Origin: an uncultured Bacilli bacterium
GTDB lineage: Bacteria; Bacillota_I; Bacilli_A; ML615J-28; CAG-698
Assembly (NCBI GenBank): GCA_934096585.1
Contig: CAKOMG010000005.1
Span: 113,305-177,304 of the forward strand
Direction: 5' to 3'
DNA: 64,000 nt
Below the pieces are notes generated by a model. The model was not told where the DNA came from, ran no database searches, and saw only the letters and a list, made by a program, of their open reading frames with translations. Position numbers and translations under genes: made by a program. Positions 27,801 through 37,165 of this stretch are shown here, piece by piece; the stretch's first letter is position 1; each line of letters begins with the position of its first letter.

Positions 27801-27818
27801 GTATAGGCAAACCTATAC
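27801..27818 (-). terminator. Hairpin in the rpsL leader, possible attenuator
   Basis: GTATAGG/CCTATAC (7 bp, TTTG loop) followed by TTTATTTTA on the minus strand lies between the str promoter and rpsL. It could terminate part of the transcripts. Confidence 0.55.
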
Positions 27819-27838
27819 CATATTTAAAATCCTTATAT

Positions 27839-27867
27839 ATTATACCCCAAATCAATAGATTTGTCAA
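27839..27867 (-). promoter_or_regulatory. Promoter of the str operon (rpsL-rpsG-fusA-tuf)
   Basis: A perfect consensus on the minus strand: TTGACA (27867-27862), 17 bases, TATAAT (27844-27839). Confidence 0.92.
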
Positions 27868-27972
27868 GAAAATTTTTAATTTTATTAATGATTTTTAAAA
27901 AAGATATCAGTTCATCATTAGTTAAAAAGATAAAGCTAGTATTCCTTTATTTAGTCTCTTATAGTATAGTAA

Positions 27973-28086
27973 TTATAGGAAATGTATTAGTTTTAAAAAT
28001 TTTAGATTAATATCTTGAAAAAAATGTAAATTAATTAAATTTATAAAAATTAATATTAAAATAAGTAATCTATTTATTTTTTTCAT
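27973..28086 (-). CDS. Possible 37-residue membrane peptide downstream of the lipoprotein
   Basis: A short frame starts at an ATG only 3 bases after the lipoprotein stop, with an AAGGAG site 6 bases upstream. The peptide is MKKINRLLILILIFIN followed by LINLHFFQDINLK and ends HFL. It has a basic start and one hydrophobic helix, like a leaderless membrane peptide or a signal peptide with little mature part. It could equally be the remnant of a larger secreted protein. It is real only if translation is shown. Confidence 0.4.
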   Translation of the reverse strand: MKKINRLLILILIFINLINLHFFQDINLKFLKLIHFL

Positions 28087-28089
28087 TTG

Positions 28090-28545
28090 TTACTCCTTAT
28101 TTGGTGCATAAATACTTATACTAGCCACATGAAAATCGTAAAAACTAACTCCACCTATTACATATTCTTCATGAATATTATAGTCATAACGGTTATAACT
28201 ATCGGTAATTCTTAGTGCAATACAGCCGTTATAAGTACCATAGTATTCATATATATGAACATTCTTGATACTAAGTCTTGGTTCTTTAAGTTCATCTCTT
28301 AAATAAGTTTTTTTGATTAGTCTTTCATTTCTCTTACTGATTGATTCAGGTTTTTTAGGTTTAGGAACAAAATCACTACTTTCTACTTTATTAAAGTAAT
28401 AAGCAATACTTTTTAAATCATCTTTTGTTATTAAATTTAAATCATATGCTTCTTCTAATGTATAAAGTTTTCCTAAATTTTTATTACACCCAGCAAGTAC
28501 AACACTTAAAATAAGCATCATAAATAAAACAATAATTCTTTTCAT
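28090..28545 (-). CDS. Small lipoprotein, unknown function
   Basis: The 151-residue protein has a lipoprotein signal (MKRIIVLFMMLILSVVLAGC, Cys20) and a charged helical segment (LYTLEEAYDLNLITKDDLKSIAYYF). A beta-rich C-terminal half follows, with IHEEYVIGGVSFYDFHVASISIY. The EEAYDLNLITKDDLKSIAYY pattern occurs in small Firmicutes lipoproteins of unknown role; I give no function. It lies in a short locus with two tiny reading frames and has its own promoter about 290 bases upstream. Confidence 0.75.
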   Translation of the reverse strand: MKRIIVLFMMLILSVVLAGCNKNLGKLYTLEEAYDLNLITKDDLKSIAYYFNKVESSDFVPKPKKPESISKRNERLIKKTYLRDELKEPRLSIKNVHIYEYYGTYNGCIALRITDSYNRYDYNIHEEYVIGGVSFYDFHVASISIYAPNKE

Positions 28546-28580
28546 TTTTACTTTTCATCTCCTCTCATTTTTAAACTTTG

Positions 28581-28655
28581 TTAGTATACTTCTGGCCGTA
28601 TACTATGGCCAACTAGCTCTTTGATAATACGTTTTAATACTAAATAAATTGACAT
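28581..28655 (-). CDS. Possible 24-residue peptide upstream of the lipoprotein
   Basis: An ATG with a strong GGGAGGT site at 7-base spacing opens a frame reading MSIYLVLKRIIKEL then VGHSIRPEVY and stop. It could be a leader or regulatory peptide for the lipoprotein gene 35 bases downstream. Its last eight codons overlap a tandem repeat. It has no known relative that I recognise. Confidence 0.4.
   Translation of the reverse strand: MSIYLVLKRIIKELVGHSIRPEVY
28584..28610. repeat. Two-copy tandem repeat GTATACTnnnGGCC
   Basis: GTATACTTCTGGCC is followed immediately by GTATACTATGGCC. Each unit contains the palindromes GTATAC and GGCC. It overlaps the end of the 24-residue frame and could be an operator or a repeat-expansion site. 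Confidence 0.6.
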
Positions 28656-28735
28656 ATAATACCTCCCTATTCTCTTTTTACGTTTTATCACTATTATTAT
28701 ATGCAATCTACATACAATAATTTATTTATAGCATA

Positions 28736-28763
28736 AAAGCCCTCTTTATTCAAAGAGAGCTTT
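28736..28763 (-). terminator. Hairpin in the leader of the lipoprotein locus
   Basis: AAAGCTCTCTTT/AAAGAGGGCTTT pairs over 12 bp (one G-U) with a GAAT loop, followed by TTTTAT on the minus strand. It lies about 70 bases downstream of a promoter and upstream of the small frames, so it may be an attenuator. It could also be the terminator of a short RNA. Confidence 0.6.
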
Positions 28764-28837
28764 ATAGTCTTATATAAGTAATATTCCTATGGATGTTTCT
28801 CTAGCACTCAAAGAATATGTTTTTAATTTATACTTAT

Positions 28838-28866
28838 ATTCTATCAATTAATTATTTAATTGTCAA
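28838..28866 (-). promoter_or_regulatory. Promoter of the lipoprotein locus
   Basis: On the minus strand: TTGACA (28866-28861), 17 bases, TAGAAT (28843-28838). A second TATAAT lies closer to the genes at 28701-28696 without a good -35. Confidence 0.7.
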
Positions 28867-28894
28867 CATTGATTCTTATTTTTGATAATACTTT

Positions 28895-29197
28895 TTAAAA
28901 CACAACTACTAAAAGCATTTTAAATTTATCTTCCCCATATACTGCATGTGGATGTTGTGCTGGCATTATAATTGATTCGCCTTCATGAATAATGTAAGTT
29001 TCATTGTCAATTGTTATTTTACCTGTACCATCTAGGCATGTAACAAAGGCATCACCATCAGATTTATGACTACTTATTTCTTCGCCTTTATCAAAAGAAA
29101 AAAGAGTTACACTTAAATGTTCATTTTGACAAAGTGTTTTGCTTACCACTTGTCCATCTTAATAATTAACTCGGTTCTTTAAAACAAGAACTTCTTT
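28895..29197 (-). pseudogene. Decayed cupin-domain gene
   Basis: The intact part (28895-29149) reads as a single-domain cupin: EQ-like NEHLSVTLFSFDKGEEISSH, LDGTGKITIDNETYIIHEGESIIMPAQHPHAVYGE and ending FKMLLVVVF. It keeps metal-type residues His (EEISSH and AQHPH) and Glu. Family members that I know have about 25 more residues, with a segment like VxYQxGQVVSKTL. Here that segment is VNY-stop-DGQVVSKTL: a TAA (29159-29161) replaces a probable CAA. Upstream the frame continues LKNRVNY but hits another stop with no start codon. The remaining GTG at 29149 has no ribosome-binding site. I read this as a pseudogene; a short translated form is possible. Confidence 0.65.
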
Positions 29198-29237
29198 TTA
29201 TTTATGTTTTTTTATAATTTCTATTTTTCTTCATTAA

Positions 29238-29257
29238 AAGGGGCTTATTAGCCCCTT
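29238..29257 (-). terminator. Terminator of rpoBC
   Basis: AAGGGGCT/AGCCCCTT (8 bp, 4-base loop) is followed by TT on the minus strand, seven bases after the rpoC stop. GC content is high for this genome. Confidence 0.85.
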
Positions 29258-29263
29258 AAATTA

Positions 29264-32200
29264 TTATTTTAAAATATCAGTATCAGGTAATGGTTCAATT
29301 GCTTTTTTAATGATATCATCATCACTAATATGAACAAGTCCAGTACCAGCAGGAATTAAACCACCAATCATTAAATTTTCTTTTAATCCTTCTAGTGGGT
29401 CTTTTTTACCTCTAATTGCAGCTTCAGTTAATACTCTCGTAGTTTCTTGGAATGATGCAGCAGATAAATATGAATCAGATTTAAGTGATGCACGTGTAAT
29501 ACCTAAAATAATAGGTTTAATTACTGGTCTCTTAATTCCTCTTCTATTACAATCAGCAATTATTCTAACAATTTCATTCTTTGAAACATGACTTCCTGGA
29601 AGTAATCCTGTATCTCCTTCATTAACAATTAATACCTTTTGTAACATTTGTTTAATAATGATTTCAACATGCTTGTCACAAATATCAACGCTTTGTGAAG
29701 AATATACTTTTTCTACTTCTTTAAGAATATACTTTTCTACTTCTTCAGTAGTAGAAACACGTAATAATTCTTTTGGATGAATTACACCTGCTGTTAAAGG
29801 TTGACCAGCATTTACAAAGTCACCTTCATGAACAGTTGGAGTTTTACCACTATTTGTTAAGTAAGATTTAGTTTCACCTGTAATCTTATTAGTAATTGTA
29901 ATTTCAAATCTATTGTCCTTTTCATGTTTAATGCTTGTAACATCGCCTTCAATTTCTGCAATAATTGCTTGATATTTAGATGGACGAGCTTCAAACAACT
30001 CTTGGATACGAGGAAGACCTTGAGTAATATCTTCTTCACCAGCAACACCACCAGAGTGGAATGTTCTCATTGTTAATTGCGTACCAGGTTCACCAATTGA
30101 TTGTGCCGCAATGATACCAACAACTTCACCTTTTTCAACAACTTCCCCAGTAGAAAGGTCAGATCCATAACATTTTACACAAACGCCATTAGGACAATCA
30201 CATGTTAATAATGTACGAATATATACTTCAGTTATGCCAGCAGCTTTAACTTCCGCAACAATTTTATCACTAATGTATTCATTAGCCTCAAGAATTGTTT
30301 CGCCAGTATTTGGATTAATAATTGGTTTACTTGTAAATCTTCCACGAATACGATCTTCTAATTTGGCAATTACACCACCATCTTCTTTACGAAGTTCAGT
30401 AACTTTCATGCCCTTATTAGTTTTACAATCGTTCATAGTTACAGTAACTTCTTGACTTACGTCAACTAAACGTCTTGTCAAGTATCCTGATTCAGCAGTT
30501 TTTAAGGCTGTATCTGTAGATCCTTTTCTTGAACCATGTGAAGAAATAAAGAAGTCACTCATTGATAATCCTTCACGGAATGATGCTTTAATAGGGATAT
30601 CCATACTTTCACCATTAGGTTTAGCCATTAATCCACGCATACCTGATAATTGAACAAAGTTACCAATGTTACCACGGGCTCCAGAGTCACTCATCAAATA
30701 AATATGGTTATCAATATAATGTTCTAATACGTCTTCTTTAATTAAATCTTCTAATGAAGCTTTTGTTTTATTCCATACATCAATAACATTTCTTCTACGT
30801 TCTTCTTCAGTTAAAAGTCCGTATTTATATGCTCTTTCATATCTTTCAACTTTCTTTTCAGCTTCAGCTAATTTAACTTCTTTTCCTTGTACAACATTAA
30901 TATCATAAGCAGATACAGTAATACCAGAAACAGTTGAATACTTAAATCCTAAGTCTTTCATCTTATCTAGTGTCTTTGAAGTTTCAGCAAGTTTGAATCT
31001 CTTAAATACTTCTGCAACAACAACTCCAAGGAACTTCTTTTTAAATGGATGAGGAATTACTTTATTCTTATCGTATTTCTTTCCTTCCTTTTTATAATGA
31101 TTTTCATCACCTTCGCTAATCCATGATGCAACTTCTTTTTTAATGTCTGATCCTCTCTTAATAAAGAATCTTGGATCAACACCATCAGTTATATTTTTTG
31201 CATCAGCTTCATTTACATAAGGAACTCCTTCAGGGAATATTGAGTTAAATATAATTTTACCATATGAAGTAATAATATATTTATCTTGACATTCATCATT
31301 TAATTTAATGAATTTTTCTCTTCTTTCAGGATCTTCATCAGTAATGTTATACATTGGAGCTGGTAAAGATTTACAAGGTATTACAATTCTAGTATGTAAA
31401 GTGATTTGATCATTTTCATAAGCTAGCTCAACTTCGTGAATATCTTTAAACACACGACCATTAGATTTATCATTTTCATCTTCAATAGTTAAATAATAAT
31501 TTCCTAATACCATGTCTTGTGATGGAGTAACTATTGGCTTTCCATCTTTAGGCGCTAAGATATTTTTAGAAGCTAGCATCAATAAACGAGCTTCAGTTTG
31601 TGCTTCTTCTGATAGTGGTACATGGACAGCCATTTGGTCACCATCGAAGTCAGCATTAAATGGTGGACAAACTAATGGGTGAAGACGTATTGCCTTTCCT
31701 TCAACTAATTTAGGTTCAAACGCTTGAATACCTAATCTATGAAGTGTAGGAGCACGGTTAAGTAATACAGGATGTTCAACAATGATTTTTTCAACCATTT
31801 CTAGAGCATCTGGATGACCTTCTTCAATCATTTCTTTTGCTTTCTTAATACCAATTTTACTATTCGCAATGTTTCCATCTTCAGAATATTTTTTAAGTAA
31901 TGCATTAATAATAAATGGTTTAAATAATATTAATGCCATTTCACGTGGGATACCGCATTGATACATTTGTAAATCTGGTCCTACAGCGATAACACTACGG
32001 CCTGAATAGTCAACACGTTTACCTAATAGGTTTTGACGGAAACGCCCTTGTTTACCTCTTAATAAATCTGATAAAGATTTAAGTGGTCTATTCTTTTCAA
32101 CAGCAATTTTCTTATTACGTTTACCATTATCAATTAAAGCATCCACAGCTTCTTGTAACATACGCTTTTCATTCTTAGTTATTAAAGCTGGAGATCTTTG

Positions 32201-33016
32201 TTCTTTAAATTTACGTAAACGATTATTACGATTTAAAATTCTACGATATAAATCGTTCAAGTCAGTTGTAGCGAAACGTCCACCATCTAGTGGTACCATA
32301 GGTCTTAAATCAGGTGGAATAACTGGGATTACTTCCATTACCATCCACTCTGGTTTATTATCAGAATTTAATAATGCTTCAACAACTTCAAGTCTTTTGA
32401 TAATTTTATCTTTTCTTTGTTTTGGAGCAGTATCTAATTCTTCTCTTAAATCAGTAGCAATAGTTTTTAAATCTAAATCTTGCAATAATTTTTTAATTGC
32501 TTCTGCACCAGTTAATGCTTTAAACTTATTAAAACCTATTTTACGTTGTAAACTGCTATATTCTTGTTCTGTTAATATTTGATTTTTTGTTAGCCCTTCA
32601 ACATTACCTGGATCAACAACAATATATGAAGCTAAATAAACTATATCTTCAACGTATTTTGTTTTCATATCAAGTAATAATGAAATTTTACTTGGGCTAT
32701 TTTTCAAAAACCATGTATGAACAACAGGAGCTTCAAGTTCAATATGTCCCATTCTCTCACGACGGACTTTTGCTTGTGTTAATTCAATTCCACATTTTTC
32801 ACAGACATTTCCTTTTTCTGTTGTTCTTCTAGGTTTTCCACAGGCACATTGATAGTCTTTAGTTGGTCCAAAAATTACTTCACAAAACAATCCATCTCTT
32901 TCTGGTTTAAAAGTACGATAATTTATTGTTTCATGTTTTTTAACTTCACCATGACTCCAGCTTCTTATTTCCTCGGGAGAAGCTATGCCTATTTGCATAT
33001 AATCATATTTTTTCAA
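29264..33016 (-). CDS. rpoC: DNA-directed RNA polymerase subunit beta'
   Basis: This is the catalytic beta' subunit of RNA polymerase. Seen in order: the N-terminal zinc ribbon CACGKPRRTTEKGNVCEKCG, the clamp and rudder region, the absolutely conserved NADFDGDQM with the catalytic magnesium aspartates, the second zinc site CDCPNGVCVKCYG, and the trigger-loop sequence GEPGTQLTMRTFHSGG. About 1250 residues is normal for Firmicutes. An upstream GTG is part of the GAGGTGA site; the TTG at 33016 lies at the right distance and is chosen. It lies 23 bases after rpoB. Confidence 0.98.
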   Translation of the reverse strand: MKKYDYMQIGIASPEEIRSWSHGEVKKHETINYRTFKPERDGLFCEVIFGPTKDYQCACGKPRRTTEKGNVCEKCGIELTQAKVRRERMGHIELEAPVVHTWFLKNSPSKISLLLDMKTKYVEDIVYLASYIVVDPGNVEGLTKNQILTEQEYSSLQRKIGFNKFKALTGAEAIKKLLQDLDLKTIATDLREELDTAPKQRKDKIIKRLEVVEALLNSDNKPEWMVMEVIPVIPPDLRPMVPLDGGRFATTDLNDLYRRILNRNNRLRKFKEQRSPALITKNEKRMLQEAVDALIDNGKRNKKIAVEKNRPLKSLSDLLRGKQGRFRQNLLGKRVDYSGRSVIAVGPDLQMYQCGIPREMALILFKPFIINALLKKYSEDGNIANSKIGIKKAKEMIEEGHPDALEMVEKIIVEHPVLLNRAPTLHRLGIQAFEPKLVEGKAIRLHPLVCPPFNADFDGDQMAVHVPLSEEAQTEARLLMLASKNILAPKDGKPIVTPSQDMVLGNYYLTIEDENDKSNGRVFKDIHEVELAYENDQITLHTRIVIPCKSLPAPMYNITDEDPERREKFIKLNDECQDKYIITSYGKIIFNSIFPEGVPYVNEADAKNITDGVDPRFFIKRGSDIKKEVASWISEGDENHYKKEGKKYDKNKVIPHPFKKKFLGVVVAEVFKRFKLAETSKTLDKMKDLGFKYSTVSGITVSAYDINVVQGKEVKLAEAEKKVERYERAYKYGLLTEEERRRNVIDVWNKTKASLEDLIKEDVLEHYIDNHIYLMSDSGARGNIGNFVQLSGMRGLMAKPNGESMDIPIKASFREGLSMSDFFISSHGSRKGSTDTALKTAESGYLTRRLVDVSQEVTVTMNDCKTNKGMKVTELRKEDGGVIAKLEDRIRGRFTSKPIINPNTGETILEANEYISDKIVAEVKAAGITEVYIRTLLTCDCPNGVCVKCYGSDLSTGEVVEKGEVVGIIAAQSIGEPGTQLTMRTFHSGGVAGEEDITQGLPRIQELFEARPSKYQAIIAEIEGDVTSIKHEKDNRFEITITNKITGETKSYLTNSGKTPTVHEGDFVNAGQPLTAGVIHPKELLRVSTTEEVEKYILKEVEKVYSSQSVDICDKHVEIIIKQMLQKVLIVNEGDTGLLPGSHVSKNEIVRIIADCNRRGIKRPVIKPIILGITRASLKSDSYLSAASFQETTRVLTEAAIRGKKDPLEGLKENLMIGGLIPAGTGLVHISDDDIIKKAIEPLPDTDILK

Positions 33017-33039
33017 TGAAATCACCTCATAAAAATATT

Positions 33040-36000
33040 TTATAATCCATATTTTCTATTAGAAGCCAAATCGATTTCTTCAATTAGACTCTTATTAGAA
33101 ACATCTTCTTTAGTTTCACTATCGATTAATTTAACACTTAATCCTAATCCTTGTAATTCTTTTACAAGAACTCTAAATGACTCTGGAATTCCAGGTTCAG
33201 GAATTGGTTCTCCATCAACAATTGCTTTGTAAACTTTATTTCTTCCGATAATATCGTCTGATTTAATTGTTAACATTTCTCTTAACATATGACTTGCACC
33301 ATATGCTTCTAGTGCCCATACTTCCATTTCACCAAATCTTTGACCTCCGTTTTGTGCCTTACCACCCATAGGTTGTTGAGTAACTAATGTATAAGGGCCT
33401 TCACTACGAGCATGTAATTTATCATCAACCATGTGAGCTAACTTAATCATATACATAACTCCAACGTTAATTCTATTGTCAAAGACTTTACCTGTACGGC
33501 CATCTCTTAAAACAGTTTTTCCATCAGGATCCATTCCAGCTTCTTTTAAGATAGCGGCTAAATCTTCACTTGTTACACCATCAAAAACAGGTGTTGCTAC
33601 ATGAATTCCTAACTTTTTGGCAGCCATTCCTAAGTGAACTTCCAAAACTTGTCCGATATTTAAACGGCTAGGAATACCTTGTGGGTTTAACATAATATCT
33701 ACAGGTGTTCCATCTTCCATATATGGCATATCTTCTGGAGGTAATATTCTTGAAATAACACCTTTATTACCATGTCTACCAGACATTTTATCTCCTTCAG
33801 ATATTTTACGTTTTTGAACGATAAATACTCTTACTGCTTCATTTACTCCTGGGCCTAAGTCATCGCCATTCTTTCTATTGAAATATTCAATTCTATGAAC
33901 GATACCACCACCACCATGAGGAACACGTAATGAAGTATTTCTAACATCTTTAGAATTGTCCGCAAACAAAGCACGACTTAATCTTTCTTCAGGAGTTGGA
34001 TCAGTTTGTCCTTTTGGAGTAACTTTACCAACAAGTACATCGCCTTCTTTTACTTCTGCTCCTAAACGAATAATACCATGTTCATCAAGGTTAACAACTG
34101 CATCTTTCTTTTCATTGTCTAATTCAGCAGTAATTTCTTCTTTTCCTAATTTTGTATCACGAACTTCAACATCGTATCTTTCAATATGAATTGAAGTATA
34201 AACATCATCTTGAACTAAACGTTCATTCATAATAACAGCATCTTCGTAGTTATAACCATTCCATGTCATAAATGCTATAACAACATTACGGCCTAATGCC
34301 ATTTCACCTTGATCCATAGATGCACCATCAGCGATAACATCACCAGCATTTACATGTTCACCACATGAAACGATTGGTTTTTGGTTTACACAAGTTGAAT
34401 GGTTTGAACGTTCATATTTATTTAAAACATAAGTTTTTAATGCACCACTATCTTCTTTGATAACAATTCTTAATCCATCGACATATTCAACATCTCCAGA
34501 TTTTTCAGCCACAATAGCAACACCAGAATCTTTTGCAGCTTTTGCTTCAATTCCTGTAGCAACAAATGCTGCTTCTGGTTTTAATAGTGGAATTGCTTGA
34601 CGTTGCATGTTAGCTCCCATCAATGCACGGTTAGCATCATCGTGTTCCAAGAATGGAATACACGCTGTTGATACCGCAACAATTTGTTTTGGAGCAACAT
34701 CAATATATTGAGTTTTACTAGCTAAGAATTCAACAGTTTCACCTTCATGTCTACCTCTTACATAATAGCTAACATGACCGTTTTCATCCTTTTTCGCAAA
34801 GCCAATAACTTCCATATCATCATTTACATAAGTATTACCTTCAGCGATATAATATTGTTCTTCTTTATCTGCTGTAAAATATTCTTTTTTATCTGTAACT
34901 TTTAACTTTCCATTAATATTTTCTACTTTTAAATATGGTGTTTCAATAAAACCATATTCATTAGCGCGAGCATAAGTAGCAATAGAGTTGATTAATCCAA
35001 TGTTTTGACCTTCAGGAGTTTCAATAGGACAAATTCTACCATAGTGAGAATTATGAACGTCACGAACTTCGAATCCAGCTCTTTCACGAGTCAAACCACC
35101 AGCACCTAACGCTGAAATACGTCTCTTGTGAGTTAATTCAGATAGTGGGTTGATTTGATCCATAAATTGTGATAACTGTGAACTACCAAAAAATTCACGG
35201 ATTGTTGAAGTAAGAGTACGAATATTAATTAAGTTTTGAGGAGATATATTATGAGCATCTGTAGACATAGACATACGATCCTTAATGCTTTTTTCCATCT
35301 TTACTAAACCAATTCTAAATTGATTTTGTAACAATTCTCCAATTAAACGTAATCTTCTGTTACCTAAATGATCGATGTCATCAATTGTTCCCACACCTTC
35401 ATGTAAATTGATATAATATCCAGTAGAAGCTAACATATCAGACAAAGTGATATGATTCTTCATTTCAGATTGATCATTACCTACTAAGTGAATAATCTTA
35501 TTATCTTCTAATCTTTCAACAACAATTGTTTCAAGAATTACTGAATCACCAACAATCATTTGTTCATATTTATATTCTTTCCTTAACAATTCTTTCCTAC
35601 GTTTTTTTAGGTCATCAATGATATCTTGAGTTATAACGGTATCAACTTTATAAACTACTTCACCAGTTTCTTGATCTATAACATCTTCTGCTAAACGCAT
35701 ATTGTTAGCACCAATTTCTTGAAGTCTAGCAATAACGTCTAATTTTTTATTTACTTTATAACGACCAACATTCGCTAAATCGTATCTTCTTGTATCAAAT
35801 AAATGACTTGCTAAATAGCTTCTAGCTCCATCAGGAGTAGATTTTTCACCAGGTTTTAATTTGTCGTATAACTCTTCAAGAGCATCGTCAGATCCAAATG
35901 TATCATCTTTTTCAAATGTGTTTTTCATAAATTGGCTTGTACCAAAAAGTTTTGTAATCTCTTTATTAGAGTTTAAACCAACAGCACGTAAAAAAGTTGT

Positions 36001-36594
36001 TAAAGGAATTTTCTTAGAACGGTCTAATTTAGCATACCAAATATCTCTGCTGCCCATTTCATATTCAATCCAAACACCTCTTGTTGGAATTACTTGACCA
36101 GCATATAATGCTCTACCACTTTTCTTATCAACTTCCTTTGAAAAGAAAACACCAGCAGAACGAATAATTTGGGTTACAACAACACGTTCAGCGCCATTGA
36201 TAATAAAAGTTCCCCAAGGTGTCATTACTGGAAAATCACCTAAGAAAATCTTATCTTCACCATCTTTTTTTGCTAAAATTTCGCCTGTTTCATTATTAAC
36301 TAACTTAACAGATGCTTTTAAAGCACGACAATAATTAGCATCTTTTCTTTTTGCAGTTGGGATATCCATTTTTGGTTCATCAAATTCATAATCATCAAAA
36401 TATAATTCATATTTTTCAGAATAATCTTTGATTGGAGATATTTCCCTAAACAAATCTTTAATTCCTGTATTTATAAACCAATCAAACGATTTAGTTTGAA
36501 TTTCAATTAAATTAGGAAGTTCAACATTTGTTTTAACTCTTGAATAATTTCTCCTTACACGATTTTTACCATAAACTACATTTTTAAAGCTCAA
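33040..36594 (-). CDS. rpoB: DNA-directed RNA polymerase subunit beta
   Basis: This is the beta subunit of RNA polymerase. The rifampicin pocket reads SSQLSQFMDQINPLSELTH then KRRISALGAGG. The classical resistance positions (Asp in FMDQ, His in LTHKR, Ser in RISAL) have the sensitive residues; one nearby Pro (usually ALGPGG) is Ala. Other landmarks are RERAGFEVRDVHNSHYGR, GMAAKKLG and the C-terminal GKAQNGGQRFGEMEVWALEAYGA. About 1184 residues is normal. ATG at 36600 is too close to GAGGTG; the TTG at 36594 has correct spacing, as in Bacillus subtilis rpoB. It has its own promoter after rplL. Confidence 0.98.
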   Translation of the reverse strand: MSFKNVVYGKNRVRRNYSRVKTNVELPNLIEIQTKSFDWFINTGIKDLFREISPIKDYSEKYELYFDDYEFDEPKMDIPTAKRKDANYCRALKASVKLVNNETGEILAKKDGEDKIFLGDFPVMTPWGTFIINGAERVVVTQIIRSAGVFFSKEVDKKSGRALYAGQVIPTRGVWIEYEMGSRDIWYAKLDRSKKIPLTTFLRAVGLNSNKEITKLFGTSQFMKNTFEKDDTFGSDDALEELYDKLKPGEKSTPDGARSYLASHLFDTRRYDLANVGRYKVNKKLDVIARLQEIGANNMRLAEDVIDQETGEVVYKVDTVITQDIIDDLKKRRKELLRKEYKYEQMIVGDSVILETIVVERLEDNKIIHLVGNDQSEMKNHITLSDMLASTGYYINLHEGVGTIDDIDHLGNRRLRLIGELLQNQFRIGLVKMEKSIKDRMSMSTDAHNISPQNLINIRTLTSTIREFFGSSQLSQFMDQINPLSELTHKRRISALGAGGLTRERAGFEVRDVHNSHYGRICPIETPEGQNIGLINSIATYARANEYGFIETPYLKVENINGKLKVTDKKEYFTADKEEQYYIAEGNTYVNDDMEVIGFAKKDENGHVSYYVRGRHEGETVEFLASKTQYIDVAPKQIVAVSTACIPFLEHDDANRALMGANMQRQAIPLLKPEAAFVATGIEAKAAKDSGVAIVAEKSGDVEYVDGLRIVIKEDSGALKTYVLNKYERSNHSTCVNQKPIVSCGEHVNAGDVIADGASMDQGEMALGRNVVIAFMTWNGYNYEDAVIMNERLVQDDVYTSIHIERYDVEVRDTKLGKEEITAELDNEKKDAVVNLDEHGIIRLGAEVKEGDVLVGKVTPKGQTDPTPEERLSRALFADNSKDVRNTSLRVPHGGGGIVHRIEYFNRKNGDDLGPGVNEAVRVFIVQKRKISEGDKMSGRHGNKGVISRILPPEDMPYMEDGTPVDIMLNPQGIPSRLNIGQVLEVHLGMAAKKLGIHVATPVFDGVTSEDLAAILKEAGMDPDGKTVLRDGRTGKVFDNRINVGVMYMIKLAHMVDDKLHARSEGPYTLVTQQPMGGKAQNGGQRFGEMEVWALEAYGASHMLREMLTIKSDDIIGRNKVYKAIVDGEPIPEPGIPESFRVLVKELQGLGLSVKLIDSETKEDVSNKSLIEEIDLASNRKYGL

Positions 36595-36633
36595 AATCAT
36601 CCACCTCGCTTAATTTTTAAGCAATAAATGAGT

Positions 36634-36659
36634 GTTTTTCGGATTATACCGACAAAAAC
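36634..36659 (-). other. Hairpin in the rpoB leader
   Basis: GTTTTTGTCGG pairs with CCGAAAAAC (one bulged base) around TATAAT, in the transcribed leader between the rpoB promoter and start. There is no T-run after it, so it may be a protective or regulatory hairpin. Confidence 0.5.
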
Positions 36660-36676
36660 CCAGTATGCATCATATT

Positions 36677-36705
36677 ATTATACTATTTATTTGTAAAGAT
36701 GTCAA
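36677..36705 (-). promoter_or_regulatory. Promoter of rpoBC
   Basis: Perfect consensus on the minus strand: TTGACA (36705-36700), 17 bases, TATAAT (36682-36677). Confidence 0.92.
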
Positions 36706-36737
36706 TAGATTTTTTTGCTTTTTTAATTTTATATAAA

Positions 36738-36766
36738 AAAAGCCAATATCAACGATATTGACTTTT
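36738..36766 (-). terminator. Terminator after rplL
   Basis: AAAAGTCAATATC/GATATTGGCTTTT forms a 13-bp stem with one G-U and a 3-base loop, followed by T-rich bases on the minus strand. It separates rplJL from rpoBC. Confidence 0.9.
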
Positions 36767-36780
36767 TTATAGTTATTAAA

Positions 36781-37146
36781 CTATTTTAATTCAACAACTG
36801 CTCCTGATTCTTCTAATTTAGCTTTTAAAGCATTTCCTTCATCTACAGAAACGCCTTCTTTAACGTTTTTAGGAGCGCCATCAACTAAGTCTTTAGCTTC
36901 TTTTAAGCCTAAACCAGTGATTTCTCTTACAACTTTAATAACGTTAATCTTGTTAGGTCCAATTTCTTTTAATACAACGTTAACAGTGCTTGGTCCTTCT
37001 TCTTCAACTTGTCCTGCAGCAGCAACAGCAACTGGAGCAGCAGCAGTAACACCAAATTCTTCTTCGATTGCTTTAACTAATTCATTTAGTTCTAAAACAG
37101 TCATTTCTTTTAAAGATTCAATAAATTCATTTACATTAATTTTCAT
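36781..37146 (-). CDS. rplL: 50S ribosomal protein L7/L12
   Basis: L7/L12 forms the stalk that recruits translation GTPases. The 121-residue protein has the N-terminal dimerisation helix ([25 protein letters not shown]), an Ala/Val-rich hinge, and the C-terminal domain with [23 protein letters not shown], ending GAVVELK. It follows rplJ by 19 bases. A strong terminator downstream limits read-through to rpoB. Confidence 0.98.
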   Translation of the reverse strand: MKINVNEFIESLKEMTVLELNELVKAIEEEFGVTAAAPVAVAAAGQVEEEGPSTVNVVLKEIGPNKINVIKVVREITGLGLKEAKDLVDGAPKNVKEGVSVDEGNALKAKLEESGAVVELK

Positions 37147-37165
37147 AATAAATTCCTCCTAATAA

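Noticed and set aside
33040..36594. Rifampicin-resistance substitution in RpoB
   Set aside because: The main resistance positions have the sensitive residues. The Ala in ALGAGG differs from the usual Pro but is not a classical resistance position.
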